NCBI GenBank assembly: GCA_937896105.1
Contig: CALBKR010000052.1
Location: 1-7,177, forward strand
Direction: 5' to 3'
Length of the DNA: 7,177 bases
DNA from: an uncultured Bacteroidales bacterium
GTDB lineage: Bacteria > Bacteroidota > Bacteroidia > Bacteroidales > Bacteroidaceae
In this document: piece after piece, positions 1-5,232 of the stretch
How positions within the stretch are numbered: the first letter of the stretch is position 1
Layout of the letters: every line of letters starts with the position of its first letter
Notes under the pieces: model-generated
Databases searched by the model: none
Told to the model about the DNA's origin: nothing
What the model saw: the letters and a program-made list of their open reading frames with translations, nothing else
Position numbers and translations under genes: made by a program

Positions 1-95
1 AGTTCGGGGCGGCTACTCTACACTTTTTGTGCCTTTTTGTCAATCGCTTTTTCTGTTTTCGGGTGATTTTTTTCATTTTTCAGTTGTTTTTATGG

Positions 96-761
96 TTAGT
101 TTTCGGTTTTTTGTTTGTCATCTTGCTGTTGAGTGTCGTCCTCGGGGCGGAGTGTGGGCAGGCATATCTGGTATCTCACGGCAAGTACACGGGTGAGGAA
201 GACTGTAGCGCCACAAATTATCTGTGTGAGGAATGTGGTGAGCCCTATCCAATGGCAGACGGCAAAGGCGAGGCCGCCCATTACGCAGGCCATTGCATAT
301 ATCTCCTTGCGGAATATGAGTGGCTCTTCGTTGATGAGTACATCGCGTATGACACCGCCTGCGGCACCTGTCATCGTACCCATAACGATAGCTACCCAGA
401 TAGAGAGGTCGCACTCGATGGCCTTCTCGATGCCTACGATGGTAAAGAGGGCAAGGCCGATGGCATCGAAGATGAAGAATGTGTTGTGCATATGCACCAG
501 GTAGCGGCGGAAGATGATTACCCACACCAATGCGAGGCCTGTACACAATAAATATATCGGGTCGTGCATCCAGAACACCGGTACATCGAGCATCATATCA
601 CGTATGGTGCCGCCGCCGATGGCAGTGGCTGCACCAACCACGTATGCCCCGAACCAGTCGAAGCGCTTTGCCGATGCAAGGCGTATTCCGCTGATGGCAA
701 ATGCGAAAGTACCGATAAAATCTATGATTTTAAGGAAATCTATGTCGCTAATCCAACCCAT
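96..761 (-). CDS. TRIC/UPF0126 (YicG-type) family membrane channel protein
   Basis: A 221-residue polytopic inner-membrane protein. It has the duplicated three-helix layout of the bacterial TRIC/UPF0126 family, which forms trimeric cation-conducting channels; the physiological substrate in bacteria is not firmly established. Each half carries a glycine-rich signature: GGGTIRD at residues 49-55 and GGVIRD at 135-140. The two halves also share similar helix starts (IDFIGTFAFAISG near 13-25, FDAIGLALFTIVG near 98-110). After about residue 200 the protein ends in a short Asp/Gln/Lys-rich cytoplasmic tail. The start is well fixed: ATG at 759-761 is preceded in frame, two codons upstream, by a TAG stop (768-770). 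The length is normal for the family. It is transcribed divergently from the 101-residue membrane gene at 980. The family call is firm; the physiological role is not visible here. Confidence 0.93.
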   Translation of the reverse strand: MGWISDIDFLKIIDFIGTFAFAISGIRLASAKRFDWFGAYVVGAATAIGGGTIRDMMLDVPVFWMHDPIYLLCTGLALVWVIIFRRYLVHMHNTFFIFDAIGLALFTIVGIEKAIECDLSIWVAIVMGTMTGAAGGVIRDVLINEEPLIFRKEIYAMACVMGGLAFAVCHWIGLTTFLTQIICGATVFLTRVLAVRYQICLPTLRPEDDTQQQDDKQKTEN

Positions 762-979
762 TTGGCTCTACCTGATGTTTTGTGTTGCGAATATAAGGGA
801 TAAAAACCAAAAAGGGAATATTTTTTTGTAATTTTTGTTATGGCGCATACTTGAAAGTGTTGGATGGCCTTGAATACCCATTTCTGTCCCCCTGTTAAAA
901 ATAGTACCAAAATAATTGTGTGTGCAGATATAAATCCGTATCTTTATAGTGTTGAATTGTTTGTGGGAAGGGTTTTGTT
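762..979. other. Divergent intergenic region
   Basis: This 218-base A/T-rich spacer separates the leftward TRIC gene from the rightward 980-1838 gene pair, so it should hold promoters for both directions. I can point to one weak candidate for the rightward pair (915-946). On the minus strand I found no convincing -7 box for the TRIC gene; the best, the complement of 908-915, has one mismatch and no good partner upstream. I saw no RNA gene, repeat or hairpin here. Confidence 0.6.
915..946 (+). promoter_or_regulatory. Candidate Bacteroides-type promoter for the 980-1838 gene pair
   Basis: A -7-like element TATCTTTA (939-946) matches the Bacteroides consensus TAnnTTTG at all but the last position. 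A TTG (915-917) lies 21 bases upstream, in the range expected for the -33 element. The first start codon follows 33 bases downstream. The assignment rests on pattern matching in A/T-rich DNA, so chance matches are likely. Confidence 0.3.
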
Positions 980-1285
980 ATGGAGAATATAATAACGGCA
1001 TCACTGTTGCTTCTGCTTGCTATTGTTGTGGCAACCGGGAAATTGGACTGCATCTTCGTCAACTATGGCCCCGGCTATGTGAACGGCAAGTTCAGATGGT
1101 TCAAACGCACCAGGTACAAGGTGCGCCCGTCTCGCTACCTGCTGATGGCTCTTCTGTCGTTTGCCGCAGCCCTGTTGCTGGCCGTAGAGTTGCTGAGCCT
1201 TGATGCTGTTGTTGCCGCAATTGCCATTTCTGTGTTGTGTGTTGTTGTCGCTGTGGTCTCCTTCCGGCTGAAAGAACGTGATTGA
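980..1285 (+). CDS. Small membrane protein of unknown function
   Basis: This 101-residue protein is not one I recognise. It shows three probable membrane helices, at about residues 3-19, 53-72 and 75-96. Between the first and second lies a strongly basic, aromatic loop (about 21-52) with the stretch NYGPGYVNGKFRWFKRTRYK. The protein ends in a charged RLKERD tail. By the positive-inside rule the loop is probably cytoplasmic. The ATG at 980 has a weak purine run (GGAAGGG) about eight bases upstream; an overlapping frame from 949 gives a peptide with no membrane or domain logic and is discarded. The stop codon is 4 bases before the preferred ATG of the PAP2 phosphatase gene, so the two are almost certainly co-transcribed and may work together. 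The codon use and hydrophobic pattern make it a credible gene, but no function can be given. Confidence 0.7.
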   Translation: MENIITASLLLLLAIVVATGKLDCIFVNYGPGYVNGKFRWFKRTRYKVRPSRYLLMALLSFAAALLLAVELLSLDAVVAAIAISVLCVVVAVVSFRLKERD

Positions 1286-1289
1286 TATT

Positions 1290-1838
1290 ATGTTTAGGCG
1301 CTTCATATTTTCCCTGTTGCTGTTGGTGTTTGTGACAGACAAAACTGTCGCGCAGGGGCATCGTGCTGTGGATATATCTACCGATGCCGCAATGTTCGTT
1401 CCTGCGGTAATGGGGCTCGGCGTTGCCATTTACGAGCGCGACAAGGAGGGAATCATACAGCTCGGAAAAACACTTGCAGTATCTACTGCGGTTACATATA
1501 TACTCAAATATAGTGTGAAGAAGGCGCGTCCCGATGGCAGCGGCAGCGATGCCTTTCCTTCGAACCACTGCAATTTTGCCTTTGGCGGTGCAACCTTTCT
1601 GCAACGCCGGTATGGGTGGAAATGGGGTGTGCCGGCCTATCTTGTGAGCGCATACGTGGCGTGGGGCAGGATATATGCAGGTAAACACGATGTCTGGGAT
1701 GTGCTTGCCGGTGCGGCGATTAGCGTGGGCAGCGGCCTGCTGTTCACAACACCGTTTGCCAAGAAGCACGAGGTGCAGCTGGCGCCTGTGGTAACACACG
1801 AAGGCGGTTGCGGCATCTATTTCTCGATGAAATTCTAA
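1290..1838 (+). CDS. PAP2-family phosphatase with N-terminal signal sequence
   Basis: A membrane-associated type 2 phosphatidic acid phosphatase, 182 residues from ATG 1290. The family removes phosphate from lipid substrates such as phosphatidic acid, undecaprenyl diphosphate or lipid A, with the active site facing the periplasm. All three family motifs are present: K73-x6-R80-P81; P90-S91-N92-H93 in place of the usual PSGH; and R127-x5-H133-x3-D137, where G126 replaces the serine of the usual SR. H93 and H133 are the expected catalytic pair. Residues 1-22 form a signal-like segment (RRFIF, a leucine run, then VAQG), and the C-terminus runs into a short tail ending in F. An in-frame GTG at 1278 would add four residues and overlap the upstream gene by 8 bases; I prefer the ATG because it puts the Arg pair at the start of a normal signal sequence. 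The substrate cannot be told: lipid A, undecaprenyl diphosphate and other lipid phosphates are all possible. Confidence 0.88.
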   Translation: MFRRFIFSLLLLVFVTDKTVAQGHRAVDISTDAAMFVPAVMGLGVAIYERDKEGIIQLGKTLAVSTAVTYILKYSVKKARPDGSGSDAFPSNHCNFAFGGATFLQRRYGWKWGVPAYLVSAYVAWGRIYAGKHDVWDVLAGAAISVGSGLLFTTPFAKKHEVQLAPVVTHEGGCGIYFSMKF

Positions 1839-1839
1839 T

Positions 1840-1857
1840 GTTATAAAAGGTTATAAA
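1840..1857 (+). repeat. Short direct repeat upstream of nadA
   Basis: The octamer GTTATAAA occurs at 1840-1847 and again at 1850-1857, so the two copies start exactly 10 bases apart, about one helical turn. They lie right after the PAP2 stop codon and about 35 bases upstream of the candidate nadA -7 box. They could be an operator or an A/T-rich UP-like element, or a chance pattern in A/T-rich DNA. Confidence 0.35.
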
Positions 1858-1867
1858 TTGCCTTGCT

Positions 1868-1899
1868 TTTCGCGGATAGAGGATTTTTTATTACCTTCG
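1868..1899 (+). promoter_or_regulatory. Candidate Bacteroides-type promoter of nadA
   Basis: TACCTTCG (1892-1899) differs from the Bacteroides -7 consensus TAnnTTTG at one base and sits in a context (ATTACCTTCGCAAAG) typical of promoters in this order. A TTTC (1868-1871), one base off the -33 TTTG, lies 20 bases upstream. The start codon of nadA is 29 bases downstream of the -7 box, giving a short, A-rich leader without a Shine-Dalgarno site. This supports independent transcription of nadA and supports ATG 1929 as its start. Confidence 0.5.
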
Positions 1900-1928
1900 C
1901 AAAGGTATATGCTAAAAAAGATACGATT

Positions 1929-2909
1929 ATGATAAAGCAGGAGTGGATAGAGAAGGGTTACATCGATGAGGCAATCCCCGAAGGTGTCGACCTGAAAACC
2001 GAGATACGCCGTCTTTGTAAGGAGAAGAATGCTGTGGTGCTGGCGCACTACTACACCGATGGCAGCGTGCAGGATGTTGCCGATTTCGTGGGCGATAGCC
2101 TTGCCCTGGCGCAGATAGCAGAGAAGACCGATGCCGATATTCTTGTTATGTGCGGCGTGCACTTTATGGCCGAGACCAACAAGATTCTCTCGCCAGGCAA
2201 GAAGGGGCTTATCCCTGACCTGAATGCCGGCTGTTCGCTTGCCGAGAGCTGCCCGGCAGAGGAACTTGCACGCTTCAAGGCTCTGCATCCCGACCACAAG
2301 GTTGTTGCATATGTGAACACATCGGCAGCAGTGAAGGCACTCACCGACATTGTTGTGACATCGACCAATGCCCGCGCGATAGTGGAGAGCTTTCCCAAGG
2401 ACGAGAAGATAATATTTGCGCCCGACAAGAACCTTGGCGGTTACCTCAATGCCGTGACGCACAGGAATATGCTTTTGTGGAACGGCGGTTGCCACGTTCA
2501 CGAGCAGTTCTCTATAGAGAAAATCGTGGAGCTCAAGAGCACTCATCCCGATGCAAAGGTGCTTGCCCATCCCGAATGCAAGAGCGGTGTGCTTGCGCTT
2601 GCCGATTTCATAGGCTCAACTGCCGCGATACTCTCGTTCGCGCAGAAGGACAGCGCAACCGAATTTATCGTTGCTACCGAGAGCGGTATACTGCACGAGA
2701 TGAACAAGCGTTGCCCCGGAAAGGTATTCATTCCGGTGCCGCCGACAACAGGTCCTTGCGCCTGCAACGAATGTGCATTTATGCGCCTGAATACTCTTGA
2801 GAAACTCTATAACACTCTGAAATATGAGTGGCCTGCAGTGGAACTCGATGAGGCTCTGCGCGCCGAGGCAAAGAAACCGATAGTTAGAATGTTGGAGTTG
2901 TCAAAGTAA
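1929..2909 (+). CDS. nadA: Quinolinate synthase NadA
   Basis: NadA condenses iminoaspartate (made by NadB) with dihydroxyacetone phosphate to give quinolinate, the first pyridine ring of de novo NAD synthesis. It is a cytoplasmic enzyme with a 4Fe-4S cluster. The 326-residue product carries the family landmarks: LAHYY (38-42), GDS (55-57), cysteine C102 in NAGCSLAESC, YVNTSAAVKA (128-137), PDKNLG (165-170), C188 in NGGCHVHE, HPEC (214-217), ATESGI (249-254), and the C-terminal cluster C277-x-C279-xx-C282 followed by the MRLNTLEKL stretch. C102, C188 and C282 are the expected cluster ligands. The frame is open upstream to 1863, but ATG 1929 is chosen: the extra residues are unlike NadA, and a promoter candidate lies inside that stretch. 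No nadB or nadC is adjacent, so the gene stands as a single unit between its own promoter and a terminator. Confidence 0.97.
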   Translation: MIKQEWIEKGYIDEAIPEGVDLKTEIRRLCKEKNAVVLAHYYTDGSVQDVADFVGDSLALAQIAEKTDADILVMCGVHFMAETNKILSPGKKGLIPDLNAGCSLAESCPAEELARFKALHPDHKVVAYVNTSAAVKALTDIVVTSTNARAIVESFPKDEKIIFAPDKNLGGYLNAVTHRNMLLWNGGCHVHEQFSIEKIVELKSTHPDAKVLAHPECKSGVLALADFIGSTAAILSFAQKDSATEFIVATESGILHEMNKRCPGKVFIPVPPTTGPCACNECAFMRLNTLEKLYNTLKYEWPAVELDEALRAEAKKPIVRMLELSK

Positions 2910-2915
2910 AATAAC

Positions 2916-2951
2916 ATTTAAAAAGGAAAGCCGCGGCTTTCCTTTTTAAAT
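2916..2951. terminator. Perfect 36-bp palindrome, probable bidirectional terminator
   Basis: The sequence from 2916 to 2951 is its own reverse complement, centred on GCCGCGGC (2930-2937). Its arms run outward through GGAAA/TTTCC into A-run and T-run ends. Read from either strand this gives a strong G/C-topped hairpin whose 3' arm ends in TTTTT. It starts 6 bases after the nadA stop and ends one base before the stop codon of the convergent hydrolase gene, so it is placed to terminate both transcripts. Confidence 0.88.
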
Positions 2952-2952
2952 A

Positions 2953-3891
2953 TCATTTTACAAACTCCACTATGTGTGTTACAAGTTCGGGCTTTAGCGG
3001 CAGGTCGGGGTCGTTGTATATCTTCAACTGCTCCTTCATATCGTCGGTGACGCACTGCTTCATCACGTGGTTCATATCCTTTATTATATAAAAGGCTGCA
3101 TCCTCTCTTGCTGCCTGCAGTTTCTTGGCCTCTTCAACTCCAACCTGCAGGTCTCTGTCGCCCTGTAGGATAAGCACGGGAATATCCAACTTTGCAATCT
3201 CCACAGCCGGGTCGTACCGGAACCACGATATCAAATAGGGCTGTACGCTTGCACGATAGAGCGATGAGAGGTAGAACGGCACCTTCTCGACCGTGCGTCC
3301 CTCGCGGAGCTCCTTGCATATCGCAGCCGACTCCTGCTGTATCCTTTCGGGCTGGCTCTTCAACTGCCTCTCAAGTATCTCATACGCAGGGCTTCCGCAG
3401 CCTGCTATGGAGATATATCCCTTAACAGCCTTGCTCTGCTGTGCTGCTACCATACCAATGAGTGAGCCCTCACTGTGTCCTGCGATGATGACACTGTTGA
3501 ACCGGGCGTCACCGCCTAACTTGTCTGCCCATAATGCTGCATCGTTGATATAATGCTCGAAACGGATATCCTGCTCGGCGGTGGCTGCAGCTGCGCTTGA
3601 GCCTATGCCGCGTTTGTCGTACCTCACGCTGGCAATGCCGTTTGCAGCAAGCTCCCTGGCAAGGTAGAGCAGTGAGTTGTTGGTCATTTGTGCCCCGATG
3701 CTGTTGCCGTTCATATCGGTGGGGCCACTGCCGGCAATGATTATCACCACAGGGCAGGGGGTCTCGCTATCGGGAAGCATAAGCCTGCCGTGTATGTCGC
3801 CTGTAGGGGTGTTGAGTGTTATCTCCTCCTCGCCGGCGTAAATGGTCACTGCAAACAGCAGTGCCATCATTGTCGAAAATATACGTTTCAT
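2953..3891 (-). CDS. Secreted alpha/beta hydrolase (S33-like esterase/peptidase fold)
   Basis: A 312-residue alpha/beta hydrolase with an N-terminal signal peptide (about residues 1-19: MKRIFSTMMALLF..., ending near YAG), so it probably acts in the periplasm. The fold landmarks appear in order: an oxyanion-loop region IIAGSGPTDMNGNS (51-64), the YDKRGIGSS turn (91-99), the nucleophile elbow G138-H-S140-E-G, the acid loop LQGDRDLQV (242-250) with D247 as likely acid, and DMNHV with H275 as the catalytic histidine. The length is normal for the family. Members are esterases or peptidases with varied substrates, so the substrate is not known. It lies 16 bases downstream of the Ddl-like gene in the same direction and is probably the last gene of that operon. 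This leaves open a role on D-amino-acid or cell-wall products, but that is inferred from position only. Start ATG 3889-3891 fits the signal peptide. Confidence 0.9.
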   Translation of the reverse strand: MKRIFSTMMALLFAVTIYAGEEEITLNTPTGDIHGRLMLPDSETPCPVVIIIAGSGPTDMNGNSIGAQMTNNSLLYLARELAANGIASVRYDKRGIGSSAAAATAEQDIRFEHYINDAALWADKLGGDARFNSVIIAGHSEGSLIGMVAAQQSKAVKGYISIAGCGSPAYEILERQLKSQPERIQQESAAICKELREGRTVEKVPFYLSSLYRASVQPYLISWFRYDPAVEIAKLDIPVLILQGDRDLQVGVEEAKKLQAAREDAAFYIIKDMNHVMKQCVTDDMKEQLKIYNDPDLPLKPELVTHIVEFVK

Positions 3892-3907
3892 AGCTCTGCC
3901 TTATGGC

Positions 3908-5119
3908 TTATCCCATTTTTCCACCCATCTTGCCGCCGAACTTGCCTCCGGTTTTCGCACCGCCGGCGCTCTTTGCTGCAAAGATGTTCTCGCCATAGTT
4001 CACAGCCTTGAAGCCTGCATCCTGCTTGCGGCGGAACGCAATCTCAATGAGCTTGTCGACAAGTGTAGTGAAGTTGATGCCGCTGTACTCCCAAAGGTAG
4101 AACGACAGCGAGCCTGGGATGGTGTTTATCTCGTTCACGAAGATGTCGCCTGTCGCCTCGTCGATGATGAAGTCGATGCGTGCCACGCCGTCGCACGAGA
4201 GTGCGCGGAAGGTGTCGCAGGCGGCCTTCTGAATAAATGCGGTGCTTGCCTCGGGCAGGTTGGCCGGTATCTCACGCACGGTCGACTGCATACCCTGCGA
4301 CTGCTTGCCGCCGCCGTTCATATACTTGTCCTGGTAGGATAGTATCTCGCCGCTGCGTACAGGCACCTCGCACACCGATGGCTGGCACTCGTAGTAGTTG
4401 CCCAGCACGGCGCAGTTAACCTCCTTGAGCTTCTGCACATATTTCTCTATGATTACACGGCTGGTGAACGATATTGCATAGTCAACGGCATCGAGCAGCT
4501 CCTCGCGGTTGTGTGCTGCGCGTATGCCCACACTTGAACCGCTGTTGGCAGGCTTCACGATAACAGGGTAGCCGAGCTTCTTTTCAATGTCGGCAATGGT
4601 GCTCTCCTGCTCCTCGCTCCACTGCTTGTCGCTGAACCAGCAGTAGTCGATGACGGGGATACCGCACTCCTTGAGTATCATCTTCATTGTTATTTTGTCC
4701 ATTCCGTTGGCCGATGCAAGGGTGTTGCAGCCGGTGTAAGGGATTCCCGAGAACTCCATCACGCCCTGGAAGGTTCCGTCCTCGCAGTTGGTGCCGTGCA
4801 GTGCCGGCAGGATGACATCGAGCCTTGTCACCACATCCTTCTGGAACATGCCCTTCTTGGTGCGGTAGAGGTTTGTGTCGCCATATATCGGCTTCATATA
4901 CACCTCCTCGCACATCGATAGCAGTTTCTTTGTGTCGCGGTAATTCGCTACACTGAGCAGTGCCTCGCCGGTGTACCATTTACCCTCTTTGGTAATGTAT
5001 ATCGGGGTAATCTCATATTTCTCCCTGTCCATTGCAGCCATCGCCTGGTTGGCTGTGATTACCGAAATTTCGTTCTCAACGGAGCGCCCGCCAAAAACAA
5101 CACCTACGTTTGTCTTCAT
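3908..5119 (-). CDS. ddl: D-alanine--D-alanine ligase-like ATP-grasp enzyme with Gly/Lys-rich tail
   Basis: Ddl enzymes join two D-alanines (or D-Ala with another D-residue or D-lactate) using ATP, in the cytoplasm, for peptidoglycan stems. This 403-residue protein has the family motifs: FGGRSVENEIS (9-19), LHGTNCEDGTFQG (107-119; C112 where glycine is usual), KPANSGSSVGI (189-199), the omega-loop YQDKY (262-266), ARIDF (313-317), and the metal-binding NEINTIPGS (329-337; E330, N332). After NTIPG it reads SLSFYL, placing Y341 where E. coli DdlB has Ser281, the residue holding the carboxylate of the second D-alanine. The YQDKY tyrosines favour D-Ala-D-Ala-like over D-Ala-D-lactate activity. 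From recollection, the NTIPGSLSFYLWE stretch resembles a Firmicutes Ddl group more than the usual Bacteroides Ddl; a search should confirm this. Residues from about 363 onward are an unusual extension. The gene lies 91 bases after the MurF-like gene and is probably co-transcribed with it. Confidence 0.9.
   Translation of the reverse strand: MKTNVGVVFGGRSVENEISVITANQAMAAMDREKYEITPIYITKEGKWYTGEALLSVANYRDTKKLLSMCEEVYMKPIYGDTNLYRTKKGMFQKDVVTRLDVILPALHGTNCEDGTFQGVMEFSGIPYTGCNTLASANGMDKITMKMILKECGIPVIDYCWFSDKQWSEEQESTIADIEKKLGYPVIVKPANSGSSVGIRAAHNREELLDAVDYAISFTSRVIIEKYVQKLKEVNCAVLGNYYECQPSVCEVPVRSGEILSYQDKYMNGGGKQSQGMQSTVREIPANLPEASTAFIQKAACDTFRALSCDGVARIDFIIDEATGDIFVNEINTIPGSLSFYLWEYSGINFTTLVDKLIEIAFRRKQDAGFKAVNYGENIFAAKSAGGAKTGGKFGGKMGGKMG
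3911..3964 (-). repeat. Gly/Lys-rich repeat coding for the C-terminal tail of the Ddl-like protein
   Basis: The last 18 codons (residues 386-403) encode a small repeat: GGAKT, then GGKF, GGKM, GGKM and a final G. The DNA repeats with a 12-base period but with varied third positions, so the repeat has been kept or has drifted at protein level. It follows a linker (about 363-385) after the normal end of the ATP-grasp domain. A basic, glycine-rich, methionine/phenylalanine-spaced tail could bind acidic lipids or a partner; this is not known. Confidence 0.8.
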
Positions 5120-5189
5120 TGTTATATCTTTGTTTTTTTGTTTTTCTGTTATGATTTGACACTTTCATCCATCCTTCGCGTGACCATTC

Positions 5190-5232
5190 GCTGCAAAGCT
5201 TGCCGGCAGCCTACCTGAAATTATCAGGTAGG
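5190..5232 (-). other. Two adjacent hairpins at the MurF-like/Ddl junction
   Basis: A perfect 9-bp stem (5210-5218 with 5224-5232, loop of 5) spans the stop codon of the MurF-like gene (5211-5213). Directly after it in transcription order, GCTGC at 5206-5210 can pair with GCAGC at 5190-5194; the arms touch the first stem at one base. No T-run follows on the minus strand, so this does not look like a simple intrinsic terminator. It may stabilise or process the mRNA, or reduce read-through into ddl. Confidence 0.5.

Noticed and set aside
1..95. Possible terminator or gene end at the left edge
   Set aside because: The stretch is T-rich on the + strand but shows no clear stem, and no frame with coding character.
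27..551. Open frame of 174 codons on the + strand opposite the TRIC gene
   Set aside because: It is antisense to a clear membrane-channel gene. Its product is Cys/His/Asp-rich after a poor hydrophobic start and matches no family I know; it is a shadow frame.
1101..1799. 232-codon frame on the - strand opposite the PAP2 gene and the 101-residue gene
   Set aside because: The product is His/Arg/Gln/Cys-rich without domain logic and spans two real genes in antisense, as expected of a shadow frame.
1863..1928. Upstream in-frame extension of nadA
   Set aside because: It would add 22 residues unlike NadA and would overlap the promoter candidate; ATG 1929 gives a normal NadA start.
1851..2570. 239-codon frame on the - strand opposite nadA
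   Set aside because: It lies fully opposite a highly conserved nadA and gives a Cys/His/Leu-rich product with no recognisable motif.
3908..5119. Reading the Ddl as a VanA-type D-Ala-D-lactate ligase
   Set aside because: The omega-loop has YQDKY tyrosines, not the histidine-containing loop of VanA, and no vanH- or vanX-like gene is in the window.
5149..5187. 12-codon frame on the - strand between the Mur ligase and ddl
   Set aside because: It is too short, has no ribosome-binding signal or known leader-peptide features, and is expected by chance.
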